A stretch of 64,000 nt of DNA from Massilia yuzhufengensis (GCF_900112225.1 NZ_FOLD01000024.1:1-64000), one strand, 5' to 3'. Positions 24,447 to 33,031 are shown, numbered from the stretch's first letter. Notes: generated from the sequence alone by a model not told the origin. Translations and numbers: made by a program.

Positions 24447-25979
24447 ATGGACCGCACTTACCCCTATACGCGGCGCCTCAACCAGCGCACACGCCTGCAA
24501 CGGCGGGTGGCCCTTGCACTCGCCGCGTCGGTGGCGGCTTGCGTGGTCCTGTATGGCAGCATCACGCTCTCGCCGGACGCCGATTCCTTGCTCAGCGCCC
24601 TCCCGGCCACGCCGGCGTCCGCTACGCCCGCCGCGCCCGCGCAAGCATCGTCCCTGCGCCGCGTCTATCCGTATTCGATCGTGCCGGGCGGCGTGTCCGG
24701 CGCATCCGAGCTGGCCCGCGTGATCCGCACCGACAAGGTTGTCGCTGCGCACTATGCCGAATTCAATGTCGACAAGGCGCGTGAAGCGACCGTCACCACG
24801 CCGCGCGCCGTCCACGTGTCCTACCGCAAGGGCGACAAGGTCTACTGGACCGCCAAGAAAGTCATGCTGGCCCAGGGCGAGACCCTGCTGAGCGACGGCA
24901 GCCACGAAGTGCGGGCGCGCTGCGCCAACCGGATTTCGGACACCCCGCAGCTGCCGGTGGAAGCGCACGCCCCCAGTACCGAGGAACTCGATTCATCGGA
25001 GCTGCAGGAAGTGGCCGGTGCGGATGCGGACGGCGGCATGGAAAATGTCTCCCTTGGCATGCCTGGCGACGCCGACGGTGGGCGCGCCGGTGGCTTCCTG
25101 CACGCCGCAGGCAGCGGCGGCGCCGGTGGCGCCTCCGGCGGCAGCGCGGCAGTCGGCAGTGGCGGCGGCGGACACGCGTTTGGATCCGCGTCCGGCACGG
25201 CAGCAGGCATGGGTCGTGTCGCGAACGGCGGCTCGGTGTCGGGCAAGTCGTCGAGTACGACCGGCACCCGTCCCGTTCCCGGCGCGACCGCACCGGTTGG
25301 CGCCACCCCGGCCCCGCTGCCGAACCAGGCCGGCAACTCCGGCAACAGCAGTAGCGGCGACCCCGCCTTGCCCGGGACGCCCGCCGGCCCTGCTCCCGCG
25401 GCGCCAGGCGCTACCGTCCCTGTAGCGCAGCCTGGCAACGGCCTGCCATCCACAAGCCAGCCTCCGGCCAGCGCTACTCCGCCTGCGCCTGGCGCCGGCT
25501 TGCCGGATACCAGCCCGGGTTTGCCGTCGCCGGGAACGACGCCGGACGCCCCATCGCCAGGATCGCCGCCGGTAGCAACGCCAGCCGCCCCGATGCCGGG
25601 CATCCCGCCGTCATCGGCGCCGCTGCCGACACCCGTGCAGCTGCCGCTGCCGCTTCCGCTGCCGCTGCCACTGCCGGGCCGCGATCCTGTGTCGCTTCCG
25701 GGCAACCAGGCTGGCGGCGGCGGAAATTCGGAGCATTTCCCTGTCACGCAGCCGCCGGCAACACAGCCGCCCGCGACGCAGCCGCCGGCGGGCGGGACTA
25801 CCCCGTCCAAGGACGGCGCACCAGGCGAGCTGCCAATTCCCGATCCAGTGGTGAAGCCACCCGAACTACCGGCTACGCCGGCCGACGACCCGACCGCGCC
25901 GACGCCGATCCCGGAACCGGGCTCGCTGTGGCTGGCCGGCGCCGGCCTGCTCGCCATCCTGGCGCGCCGCCGCCGCTAG
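24447..25979 (+). CDS. PEP-CTERM sorting domain protein with Pro/Gly-rich central region, 510 aa
   Basis: The N-terminus carries a basic stretch and one membrane helix (LALAASVAACVVLYGSI, residues ~24-42). Residues ~70-170 form a conserved-looking globular part. Residues ~190-480 are low-complexity Gly/Ala/Ser and then Pro-rich, with runs such as LPLPLPLPLPLP and a QPPAT triplet repeat. The C-terminus is a classic PEP-CTERM signal: PIPEPGSLWLAGAGLL followed by RRRR. In bacteria with exosortase (EpsH/XrtA) such signals direct sorting to the outer surface with exopolysaccharide. The ATG at 24447 lies directly before the basic/hydrophobic N-terminus; a longer frame to 24228 lacks coding character. 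Confidence 0.8.
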   Translation: MDRTYPYTRRLNQRTRLQRRVALALAASVAACVVLYGSITLSPDADSLLSALPATPASATPAAPAQASSLRRVYPYSIVPGGVSGASELARVIRTDKVVAAHYAEFNVDKAREATVTTPRAVHVSYRKGDKVYWTAKKVMLAQGETLLSDGSHEVRARCANRISDTPQLPVEAHAPSTEELDSSELQEVAGADADGGMENVSLGMPGDADGGRAGGFLHAAGSGGAGGASGGSAAVGSGGGGHAFGSASGTAAGMGRVANGGSVSGKSSSTTGTRPVPGATAPVGATPAPLPNQAGNSGNSSSGDPALPGTPAGPAPAAPGATVPVAQPGNGLPSTSQPPASATPPAPGAGLPDTSPGLPSPGTTPDAPSPGSPPVATPAAPMPGIPPSSAPLPTPVQLPLPLPLPLPLPGRDPVSLPGNQAGGGGNSEHFPVTQPPATQPPATQPPAGGTTPSKDGAPGELPIPDPVVKPPELPATPADDPTAPTPIPEPGSLWLAGAGLLAILARRRR

Positions 25980-25988
25980 TCACAGCGC

Positions 25989-26687
25989 TCAGGCCGGGAT
26001 CTTCAGGCCTGCCGCAACGGCCGGACGCTGGCGGAAGCGTTCCAGCGCGGCCGTCACGTGGGGAAACCCGTCGATCCCGACCAGCTCCCCCGCGTCGTAG
26101 AAACCGAGCAGGCCGTTCACCCAGGGGAAGGTGGCGATGTCGGCGATCGAGTAGTCCTCGCCCGCGATCCACGCATGTTGCGACAGCTGGTGCTCGAGCA
26201 CGCCGAGCAGGCGCTTCGCTTCGCTCACGTAGCGGTCGCGCGGGCGCTTGTCCTCGTAGTCCTTGCCGGCGAACTTGTGGAAGAAGCCGAGCTGGCCGAA
26301 CATCGGGCCGATGCCGCCCATCTGGAACATCACCCACTGGATCACCTGGTAGCGCTGGGCCGGATCGGCGGGCAGGAACTTGCCGGTTTTCTCGGCCAAA
26401 TAGAGCAGGATGGCGCCCGATTCGAACAGGGCCAGCGGCTTGCCGCCCGGGCCGTCGGGATCGATGATGGCCGGGATCTTGTTGTTCGGGTTGAGCGACA
26501 GGAAGGCCGGCGACAGCTGGTCATTGGTCTCGAAACTGACCTTGTGCACTTCGTAGGGCAGCCCGGTTTCCTCCAGCATGATCGAGGCCTTGACGCCATT
26601 GGGCGTGGGCAGCGAATACAGCTGGAGGCGATCGGGATGCCGGGCGGGCCACTTGGCGGTGATGTCGAAAGCGGAGAGATCGGTCAT
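25989..26687 (-). CDS. Glutathione S-transferase family protein (YfcG/YghU-like), 232 aa
   Basis: The N-terminal thioredoxin-like domain has LQLYSLPTPNGVKASIMLEE with the TPNG element typical of the nu-class YfcG/YghU enzymes. It is followed by NPNNKIPAIIDPDGPGG and the glutathione-binding LFESGAILLYLAEKTG. The C-terminal helical domain includes QMGGIGPMFGQLGFF and YSIADIATFPWV. E. coli relatives act as disulfide-bond reductases using two glutathione molecules rather than as conjugating transferases. CAGGA lies eight bases before ATG 26687. Confidence 0.9.
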   Translation of the reverse strand: MTDLSAFDITAKWPARHPDRLQLYSLPTPNGVKASIMLEETGLPYEVHKVSFETNDQLSPAFLSLNPNNKIPAIIDPDGPGGKPLALFESGAILLYLAEKTGKFLPADPAQRYQVIQWVMFQMGGIGPMFGQLGFFHKFAGKDYEDKRPRDRYVSEAKRLLGVLEHQLSQHAWIAGEDYSIADIATFPWVNGLLGFYDAGELVGIDGFPHVTAALERFRQRPAVAAGLKIPA

Positions 26688-26777
26688 GATGGTCCTGTTG
26701 GTCAACTGTTCGGTTGAAGGACCAGCAACGATAGCAAACTTCCACGCATCCTGCCGGCGGCGGCCCGCCCCGCTTGC

Positions 26778-27377
26778 CTAGCCGAACAGCTTGTTCGCCG
26801 TGCGGGCGATCAATTCGCCCTGGTGGCGGGCGCCGCCCAGTTCGATCTCGCTCGGCTGGCGCTGCCCTTGCCCGCCCGCGATGGTCGAGGCGCCGTAGGG
26901 ACTACCGCCCACGATCTCGTCGAGCGACATCTGCGGCGCATAGCTGTACGGCAGGCCGACCACGATCATGCCAAAGTGCAGCAGGTTGGTGATGATCGAG
27001 AACTGCGTGGTTTCCTGGCCGCCGTGCTGGGTCGCGGTGGACGTGAATGCGCCGCCCACCTTGCCGTTGAGGGCGCCGCGCGCCCACAGGCCGCCGGTCT
27101 GGTCGAGGAAAGCAGCCATCTGGCCCGGCATGCGGCCGTAGCGCGTGGGCGCGCCGATGATGATGGCGTCGTAGTCGGCCAGCTCATTTGGGGTGGCGAC
27201 GGGCGCATCCTGCTGCCGCTTGAAGTGGGCGCCCTTGGCAACCTCTTCAGGCACCGTTTCCGGTACCCGCTTCAGGTCCACGGTAGCGCCGGCGGCGCGT
27301 GCGCCTTCGGCTACCGCCTTGGCCATGGTTTCGATGTGGCCGTACGTCGAGTAGTACAGCACCAGGACTTTCGCCAT
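26778..27377 (-). CDS. wrbA: NAD(P)H:quinone oxidoreductase WrbA, 199 aa
   Basis: Flavodoxin-like fold: FMN phosphate loop [18 protein letters not shown], then [20 protein letters not shown] and [14 protein letters not shown], all characteristic of WrbA. It is a cytoplasmic, tetrameric FMN enzyme that reduces quinones by two electrons and limits redox cycling. AGGAGG precedes the ATG. The ygiN-type or stress partner genes seen elsewhere are not adjacent. Confidence 0.95.
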   Translation of the reverse strand: MAKVLVLYYSTYGHIETMAKAVAEGARAAGATVDLKRVPETVPEEVAKGAHFKRQQDAPVATPNELADYDAIIIGAPTRYGRMPGQMAAFLDQTGGLWARGALNGKVGGAFTSTATQHGGQETTQFSIITNLLHFGMIVVGLPYSYAPQMSLDEIVGGSPYGASTIAGGQGQRQPSEIELGGARHQGELIARTANKLFG

Positions 27378-27469
27378 GCCTTCCTCCTGTCGTGATTGTC
27401 AAAAATCCCAGTATGCTGCAATCGGGATTTTTGCGGCACTCGCCAGAAGTCAGGGTTGGTGCAAGGAGC

Positions 27470-28369
27470 TCAGATCCAGTAGATGAAGGCGCCCAGGGCC
27501 ACCACCAGCAACACGCGCACGACGTTATAGGCGGTCTTGTTCCAGGCCTTGAGGCGGCGGCGGTACTGGCCCATGTAGAAGGAGATGCGGAACAGCTTGC
27601 TGACCAGGCCGACCTGGTCGCCGGTTTCGTTGGGCGAGGCGGCGGCCGTCATCACGGTGCGGCCGAACCAGCGGTTGAAGGCGCCGGCCCAGCGGTAGCG
27701 CATCGGGCGCTCGACATCGCAGAACAGGATGATGCGGTCGCTCTCGCTGCCATTGATCGCCCAGTGAATATAGGTTTCGTCAAACACGACGCCCTGGCCG
27801 TCGCGCCAGCTGTGGCGCTCGCCGTCGACGTCGATGAAGCAGCGGTCGTCGTTCGGCGTGGCCAGGCCCAGGTGGTAGCGCATCGAGCCGGCGAACGGGT
27901 CGCGGTGCGGATTGAGCTTGCCGCCCGGCGGCAGCTCGGCGAACATCGCCGCCTTCACCGAGGGAATCGACTGCAGCAGCGCATAGGTTTGCGGGCACAG
28001 GCGCTCGGCCGAGGGGTGGCTGGCGTCGTACCACTTCAGGTAGAAACGCTTCCAGCCATTCTTGAAGAAGGAATTGAAACCGGCGTCGTCATTTTGCTCG
28101 GCAGCCTTGATTTTCTTGAGCGCGAGCATGCTCTCGGCTTCGGCGCGGATGATCGGCCAGTTTTCCTGCAGGCGCGCCAGCTCCGGGAACTCGCTCACCG
28201 GGATGAAAGGCGTGCTCGGGACCCGCGACAACTTGTGCATGAAGATATTGATTGGAGCCATGAACGACGAGTGGTCGAACAGCTGGCGCCGGAAAGGCAG
28301 GCGCACGCGGCCGCGGAAGTGGATGTGCAGGATCGACAAGAAGTAAAAACCGACCACAATCCATTTCAT
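27470..28369 (-). CDS. lpxO: Lipid A 2-hydroxylase LpxO-like (aspartyl/asparaginyl beta-hydroxylase family), 299 aa
   Basis: It has an N-terminal hydrophobic helix (KWIVVGFYFLSILHIHFRG) and a C-terminal one (VVRVLLVVALGAFIYWI). The cytoplasmic Fe(II)/2-oxoglutarate domain between them shows the iron ligands in LNPHRDPFAGSMRYHLGL (His-x-Asp) and a distal His in DETYIHWAING. Length and topology fit LpxO (302 aa in Salmonella), which hydroxylates the secondary acyl chain of lipid A. GGAGG five bases before ATG 28369 sets the start. Confidence 0.88.
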   Translation of the reverse strand: MKWIVVGFYFLSILHIHFRGRVRLPFRRQLFDHSSFMAPINIFMHKLSRVPSTPFIPVSEFPELARLQENWPIIRAEAESMLALKKIKAAEQNDDAGFNSFFKNGWKRFYLKWYDASHPSAERLCPQTYALLQSIPSVKAAMFAELPPGGKLNPHRDPFAGSMRYHLGLATPNDDRCFIDVDGERHSWRDGQGVVFDETYIHWAINGSESDRIILFCDVERPMRYRWAGAFNRWFGRTVMTAAASPNETGDQVGLVSKLFRISFYMGQYRRRLKAWNKTAYNVVRVLLVVALGAFIYWI

Positions 28370-28541
28370 CGCGTCCTCCATCCCAGCATGGCTGGCTTGC
28401 CTGATAAGGGACGCAGGATACCACATCGACCGGACAGCCGTCGGAGGCCGGGTCGTTATTCCAAGTAACTATGTTGCGCCGGAAACGCGGTGATGGCGCC
28501 ACCGGCGCGCGTGCCCGGCATGGCGCCGGGCGGTCGGAAAC

Positions 28542-28769
28542 TCAGTGCTGGACCGAGGTGATCGCATACCCCTTTTCGTCGATCTGCCCGGTGACGTTGC
28601 TGATGTCGTAATCGGGCAACTGTTGGGCGTCGTCCTCTACCTCGATGGCACGGACTTCGATTTCCCAGTCGGTGTTGGTAGCTTCTTCAGGGATGTTGCG
28701 TGCTTCAGGCACTGCCAGGTAGGACAGCTTGCCGTCGCTCTCTGATCGGCGGTAAATATCCAGGCGCAT
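28542..28769 (-). CDS. Small conserved protein, 75 aa (possibly DUF6139)
   Basis: The sequence starts MRLDIYRRSESDGKLSYLAV and ends GQIDEKGYAITSV. I recall this pattern from small proteins of Oxalobacteraceae annotated as DUF6139, but cannot confirm the number. It is acidic and has no signal or membrane segment. AGGAAA six bases before ATG 28769 supports the start. Function unknown. Confidence 0.65.
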   Translation of the reverse strand: MRLDIYRRSESDGKLSYLAVPEARNIPEEATNTDWEIEVRAIEVEDDAQQLPDYDISNVTGQIDEKGYAITSVQH

Positions 28770-28875
28770 AGTCGTTTCCTCAAAGTCAAAGCCCACTTTC
28801 ACAATGAAAGCGGGCAGTTCCACAGTAGAAGATTCAAGCGCTGTCGTCTGTTAATTGACCCACACTCAGTCGAGC

Positions 28876-29076
28876 TCAGCGATTCGGCGACGCCCCGAGT
28901 ATCCGGGCCGGCAACATCACGATCGCGCGCAGCAGCTCGAAGACCGCCTCGACACCGATGCCGAGCAGCCGGAACGGCAGCAGGAGCAGCCAGACCAGCG
29001 GATACAGCACCAGTGCCACCAGGGCAATGGGCCAGCACAGGAACAGCAGCAGCAACCATAGCAGGAAACCTAACAT
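28876..29076 (-). CDS. Small membrane protein, 66 aa
   Basis: Almost the entire chain is hydrophobic: LLWLLLLFLCWPIALVALVL and PLVWLLLLPFRLLGIGVEAV suggest one long or two short membrane helices, then an amphipathic C-terminus (ELLRAIVMLPARIL). AAGGAG seven bases before ATG 29076 is a strong ribosome binding site, which supports a real gene. No function is known. Confidence 0.6.
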   Translation of the reverse strand: MLGFLLWLLLLFLCWPIALVALVLYPLVWLLLLPFRLLGIGVEAVFELLRAIVMLPARILGASPNR

Positions 29077-29216
29077 TGTTCTCGCTCCTTTGAATTGTTG
29101 GGGCAAGAGCAGGTTAAGGCGCGGGGTGGATGGGGGCAAACGGTGTGCGACAGACGGGGGGAAAGGCGGGGTGGATGGGGGATATTGGCGGGTGAGCCGT
29201 TAGCGGGTGCGCAACA

Positions 29217-29333
29217 TAAATTAGGCTCCCGCCTGCGCGGGAGCGACGGTTTGAGGGTAGGGGAAAAACGCTGCAATCCCACTCGGCCACCTACCCTGGC
29301 ACGTCGTCCCGGCGAAGGCCGGGACCCAATTTA
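29217..29333. repeat. Family B dispersed palindromes, facing pair
   Basis: Two related units point at each other. One reads AATTAGGCTCCCGCCTGCGC continuing to GGGAGCGACGG (about 29218-29250). The other reads CGTCGTCCCGGCGAAGGCC continuing to GGGACCCAATTTA (about 29302-29333). Each has an internal hairpin, and the two together can form a larger stem. The same unit recurs at 31914-32042, 41798-41830 and 51816-51928. Confidence 0.75.
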
Positions 29334-29350
29334 GCAAGCAACCCCGCAGC

Positions 29351-30265
29351 TTACGCGAACGCCGCCACCTGCTCCGTCACCCGTTGATTCACCACCTGCG
29401 CCCGAATCGACGCCTGCAGCGACGGAATCGAGCCGCCCGCGCGGTACTGGAACGCGACATGCAGCAAGTCACCGGCTTCGACCTTCACCGGCTGGGCCAG
29501 CGGCAAGGTCATGTAGTGGTTCAGCCAGTCGATCGTGTTCGCTTCTTCCTGCACGATGGCCAGCACGTTCTTGGTGATGAAGCGCATCGCGTTCATGGTG
29601 CCGCTCTTCTCGACCGCGATCCCGCCTTCCCAGGCGAACACGCTGTCCACCGGCTGGCTGAAGTCGATCAGGCTGTACACGGCCGGTTGGGCCAGCTCGA
29701 CCGTGCCCGGGTAGATCACATTGGTTTCCTGGAACTGCACGATCGGGGCGTGGAAGCCTTCGAAATCGTATTCCTGCGACACCGGCTGGGCCGCCATGAT
29801 CACGGCTTCCGGGAGGAAGACCGGCAGCGGGCCGCCGAACTTGGCCAGGTAGCGGCGCTTGAACGATTCGATCACTTCGACCTGCTTTTCACGCAGCATG
29901 GCCACGTGGATCATCTCGCAGATGACGACGTCCACCGGCTCCGGCGGCAGGTAGTCGAAGGCGTCGGCGTGGATCACCTCGACCTTGTGGCCGTTCGGAT
30001 TAATGGCGAGGAACTTGCGCGCCTCGCGCACCATGTCGGGATTGAACTCGACGCAGTAGACCTTGTCGGCCGCCTGCGCGGCAAAGAAAGACAGCACGCC
30101 GGTGCCGCCGCCCAGTTCCAGCACCTTGGCGCCGGGGCGGACAGCATAGTGGATGGCAGACTTGAAGCTGTGCATCCGGTTCTGGTCCATCAGCATATTG
30201 TGATGGTAGTGGACTGGAATGAACTGCCCCAGGTAGCAGCTTTCGATTTCGCGTTCGTTCAGCAT
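29351..30265 (-). CDS. Class I SAM-dependent methyltransferase, PRMT-like, 304 aa
   Basis: Motif I (KVLELGGGTGVLSFFAAQ), the acidic end of strand 2 (VYCVEFNPDM) and a post-motif Asp (HADAFDYLPPEPVDVVICEM) are clear. The ICEMIHV segment carries a Glu where the first double-E Glu of protein arginine methyltransferases lies. The C-terminal ~150 residues form a beta-barrel-like region, also a PRMT trait. Substrate unknown; arginine or another protein side chain is an inference. GAGGA six bases before ATG 30265 sets the start. Two upstream in-frame ATGs lack ribosome binding sites. Confidence 0.75.
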   Translation of the reverse strand: MLNEREIESCYLGQFIPVHYHHNMLMDQNRMHSFKSAIHYAVRPGAKVLELGGGTGVLSFFAAQAADKVYCVEFNPDMVREARKFLAINPNGHKVEVIHADAFDYLPPEPVDVVICEMIHVAMLREKQVEVIESFKRRYLAKFGGPLPVFLPEAVIMAAQPVSQEYDFEGFHAPIVQFQETNVIYPGTVELAQPAVYSLIDFSQPVDSVFAWEGGIAVEKSGTMNAMRFITKNVLAIVQEEANTIDWLNHYMTLPLAQPVKVEAGDLLHVAFQYRAGGSIPSLQASIRAQVVNQRVTEQVAAFA

Positions 30266-30381
30266 GGTTATCCTCGTCGTACATGTGTACCGTGAGGACA
30301 TTATGGCCAAGGACACATGCTGCCCATGCGCCGAGCTGCGGGGTGTTTACCGTCCAGTTCCGGGCGGCAATGTCACATCGT

Positions 30382-31047
30382 TCACTGGCTGACTGCGGAA
30401 ATTGCCTCAGCGATCGCGGTGTGGCCGCCCCTTTCGGCGATCCGGGCGGCCGTGAGGCCTTCGGTATTCGTCAGCCCCGCCCTGGCGCCCTTCTCCAGCA
30501 GCAGCCGCACGACGGCCAGCTGGCCTTCGCGCGCCGCCATCATCAAGGGCGTATAGGCGCCGCTCTCGCGCGGCGACGCCGCGTCCAGCCGGGCCTGGCG
30601 CGCGATCAGCAGCGCGGCGATGTCCGCGTCGCCACTGGCGGCGGCGTAGTGCAGCGGCGTCCAGCCGGCGCGGTTTACCTTCGCGCCCTTGTCCAGCAGC
30701 GCGACGGCGGCGCGCTTGTTGCGCTTATAGGCGGCCATCATCAGCGCCGTGTTGCCGTTCATGGCGCTGGCCTCGAGGTCGGTGCCGGGATGGGCCAGCA
30801 GTGCGTCGAACACCCGCATCGACCCCTCGCGCACGGCGATCACCAGGGCCGGCTCGCCGCCGATCGGGTTGACTTCGTTGGCATTGACCGTCTTGCCGAC
30901 CAGCTCCTGTACCGCGCCGGCATTATCGAGCTGCACGGCCCGGAAGAATTCCGCCAGCTGGGCGGGCGTGGCCGCCGCGGCGAAGCCAGCATGCAGGGCG
31001 GCTGCCAGCAGGCAGCTGCGGACAATGGCGCGGCGGGACACTGGCAT
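30382..31047 (-). CDS. Secreted ankyrin-repeat protein, 221 aa
   Basis: An N-terminal signal peptide (RRAIVRSCLLAAALHAGFAA, cleavage near AAAATP) is followed by about five ankyrin repeats. Recognisable units are GNTALMMAAYKRNKRAAVAL, GWTPLHYAAASGDADIAALL and YTPLMMAAREGQLAVVRLLL. It is probably periplasmic and binds another protein. It starts 3 bp after the tatD stop codon, so the two form an operon; such a TatD-ankyrin pairing is common in related Burkholderiales. Confidence 0.87.
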   Translation of the reverse strand: MPVSRRAIVRSCLLAAALHAGFAAAATPAQLAEFFRAVQLDNAGAVQELVGKTVNANEVNPIGGEPALVIAVREGSMRVFDALLAHPGTDLEASAMNGNTALMMAAYKRNKRAAVALLDKGAKVNRAGWTPLHYAAASGDADIAALLIARQARLDAASPRESGAYTPLMMAAREGQLAVVRLLLEKGARAGLTNTEGLTAARIAERGGHTAIAEAISAVSQ

Positions 31048-31050
31048 CGG

Positions 31051-31833
31051 CTAGGCCCTGGCGCTCTGGAACAGGTTGAAGAAATTCTCGCTGGTCCGGG
31101 CCGCGACCTCGCGCAGCGACACGCCCTTGAGGGTGGCGATGTATTCGCCCACGTGGGCCACGTAGCCCGGCTCGTTCATGCGGCCGCGGAAGGGCACCGG
31201 CGCCAGGTAGGGCGAATCGGTCTCGATCAGCATGCGCTCGAGCGGCACTGCCCTGGCCACTTCCTGCAGTTCCTTGGCGCTCTTGAAGGTCACGATGCCG
31301 GAAAAGGAAATATAAAAGCCCTGCTCCATCGCGGCCTGGGCCACCGCCAGGGATTCGGTGAAGCAGTGCATCACTCCGGCAACCCCGCCCGCCTCGGTCC
31401 CGGCGCCCTCTTCCTTCATGATGCGGATGGTGTCGTCGCTGGCGGCGCGGGTGTGGATGATCAGGGGCTTGCGGGTTTCGCGCGAAGCCCGGATATGGGT
31501 ACGGAAGCGCTCGCGCTGCCACTCCAGGTCGCCCTCGAGGCGGTAGTAGTCCAGGCCCGTTTCGCCGATGGCGACGATCTTCGGGTGCTTCGACAGCTCG
31601 ACCAGCTGCTGCACGGTCGGTTCGGGAGTGTCTTCATAGTCGGGGTGCACGCCGACCGAGGCGAAAATGTGCGGGTACTGCTCGGCCAGGGCCAGCACCT
31701 GCGGGAAGTCCGGCAGGTCGACCGAGACGCACAGGGCGTGGGTCACCCCGTTCTCGGCCATCTTGGCCAGGATCTCGGGCATCCGGACAGCCAGCTCCGG
31801 GAAATTGATGTGGCAATGGGAGTCGATAAACAT
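31051..31833 (-). CDS. tatD: TatD-family metal-dependent hydrolase, 260 aa
   Basis: TIM-barrel amidohydrolase motifs are complete: FIDSHCHINFPEL (His-x-His), GVHPDYED, AIGETGLDYYRL (Glu), IIHTRAA (His), VMHCFTES (His) and LIETDSPYLAPVPFRG (Asp). Relatives are 3'-5' DNases or D-aminoacyl-tRNA deacylase-like enzymes; the holB-linked YcfH-type member is the closest match by context. The start at ATG 31833 (MFIDSHCH) fits the family. It lies downstream of mltG-tmk-holB-pilZ and upstream of the ankyrin gene. Confidence 0.93.
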   Translation of the reverse strand: MFIDSHCHINFPELAVRMPEILAKMAENGVTHALCVSVDLPDFPQVLALAEQYPHIFASVGVHPDYEDTPEPTVQQLVELSKHPKIVAIGETGLDYYRLEGDLEWQRERFRTHIRASRETRKPLIIHTRAASDDTIRIMKEEGAGTEAGGVAGVMHCFTESLAVAQAAMEQGFYISFSGIVTFKSAKELQEVARAVPLERMLIETDSPYLAPVPFRGRMNEPGYVAHVGEYIATLKGVSLREVAARTSENFFNLFQSARA

Positions 31834-31913
31834 GGCGGTATTGTAACCGAGGGATCTTGTGGACTTGGGATGCACGCCTTACAGCGGCGCGTCCTTGCAC
31901 CACCAGATCAAAA

Positions 31914-32042
31914 ACCGTCGTACCGGCGAAGGCCGGTACCCAGTTTTTTTGGCGCTCCACTAGCGCAACCGCAGTTGATGCGCTACGAACTTGGGGGGGA
32001 CAATGCCAGTGGCATTGTCCCCGCCTGCGCCGGTACGACGAC
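31914..32042. repeat. Family B dispersed palindromes, second site
   Basis: One unit begins CCGTCGTACCGGCGAAGGCC and ends GGTACCCAGTTTTTTT (31915-31950). A second, inverted and longer, includes GGGGGACAATGCC paired with GGCATTGTCCCC and ends GCCGGTACGACG (about 31989-32041). The stem plus T-run of the first unit could also act as a terminator. It separates tatD from the GNAT gene. Confidence 0.75.
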
Positions 32043-32064
32043 TCTGGGGCAGCGGGCCGAAAGT

Positions 32065-32583
32065 TTAAGCCACCCGCTTGCCGAGAATAATCAAATCCCG
32101 CTCGATCCCATCCAGGTTCGCCACTTTCGGAAAATGCGCCCACTTCTCGAACCCATACTTCCCGAACAGCGCCAGGCTCGCTGCGTTGTGGCCGAAGATG
32201 AAGCCCAGCAGGGTATGCACCTGCACATTCGGCGCATACGCCATCGCCAGTTCCAGGCAGTAGCGCCCCAGCCCCTTGCCGCGCGCGCTTTCAGCGATAT
32301 AGATCGACACCTCGGCCGTCCCCGAATACGCCGGACGCCCGTAGAAATTCGAATACGACAGCCACCCCAGCACTTCCGGCTGCGCACTCGCATCGTCCGC
32401 CGCATGGATCACCCACAGCGGGCGCCGCTCCGGCGTATGGTCGGCAAACCACTGTTCGCGCGATGCGACCGTGATCGGCGCCGTATCGGCAGTGACTTCG
32501 CGCGAAGCGACGGTGGAGTTGTAGATGTCGACGATGACCGGCAGGTCGGCGCGGGTGGCAAGGCGGTGGACGTAGGACGGCAT
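32065..32583 (-). CDS. GNAT-family N-acetyltransferase, phosphinothricin-acetyltransferase-like, 172 aa
   Basis: It matches the Pat/YncA (MnaT) group: RLATRADLPVIVDIYNSTVA at the start, GWLSYSNFYGRPAYSGTAEV in the middle, then the acetyl-CoA loop YIAESARGKGLGRYCLELAM and FIFGHNAASLALFGKYGFEK. Known relatives acetylate the alpha-amino group of methionine sulfone/sulfoximine or phosphinothricin. The true substrate here is unknown. It sits between pilZ and tatD in an otherwise conserved housekeeping block and is flanked by a repeat, so it may be an insertion into that block. Confidence 0.88.
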   Translation of the reverse strand: MPSYVHRLATRADLPVIVDIYNSTVASREVTADTAPITVASREQWFADHTPERRPLWVIHAADDASAQPEVLGWLSYSNFYGRPAYSGTAEVSIYIAESARGKGLGRYCLELAMAYAPNVQVHTLLGFIFGHNAASLALFGKYGFEKWAHFPKVANLDGIERDLIILGKRVA

Positions 32584-32643
32584 AGGGAGGGAAATAGTTA
32601 AGCGCAGCTAATCTAACTCAGCAATAGATTAGCGAAATTAAGA

Positions 32644-33021
32644 TTACAGGGTATGGGTCGCGCGCGCCGAACGCAGCGCGGCGCCGAGGATCTCTTCGAT
32701 GCGCAGCTTGGCGCGCTGCCCGGCTTCGTCGGCCGGGAAGTGCACGCCGATGCCCTGCGCCTTGTTGTTTTGTGCGCCCGCGGGAGTGATCCAGGCCACC
32801 TTGCCGGCGATCGGGAATTTATTCGGGTCGTCCATCAGCGAGAGGATCAGGTAGATCTCGTCGCCGATCTTGTAGGGCTTGTTGGTCGGCACGAACATGC
32901 CGCCATTTTTCAGGAAAGGCATGTAGGCCGCGTACAGCGCAGCCTTTTCCTTGATCGCCAGCGACAGCACGGACGGCCGCGGGGCTTGCGGTGCGTTCGG
33001 CTCTAGCGGGGTGGCGTTCAT
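32644..33021 (-). CDS. pilZ: PilZ-domain protein (type IV pilus PilZ), 125 aa
   Basis: The short single-domain form follows PilZ of type IV pili: SVLSLAIKEKAALYAAYMPF, then GGMFVPTNKPYKIGDEIYLI and GKVAWITPAGAQ. It lacks the RxxxR and DxSxxG motifs needed for cyclic-di-GMP binding, as in true PilZ, so it probably binds PilF/PilB partners and not the nucleotide. Its place after holB is conserved in Beta- and Gammaproteobacteria. AGGAG before ATG 33021 sets the start, 10 bp after holB ends. Confidence 0.9.
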   Translation of the reverse strand: MNATPLEPNAPQAPRPSVLSLAIKEKAALYAAYMPFLKNGGMFVPTNKPYKIGDEIYLILSLMDDPNKFPIAGKVAWITPAGAQNNKAQGIGVHFPADEAGQRAKLRIEEILGAALRSARATHTL

Positions 33022-33031
33022 CGGGCTCCTT

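Noticed and set aside
25740..25800. Short tandem repeat in the PEP-CTERM gene considered as a CRISPR-like array
   Set aside because: It is an in-frame QPPAT coding repeat with no spacers.
30283..32601. Plus-strand frame of 772 codons opposite the ankyrin, tatD and GNAT genes
   Set aside because: Antisense shadow; three good genes occupy the other strand and a repeat lies within it.
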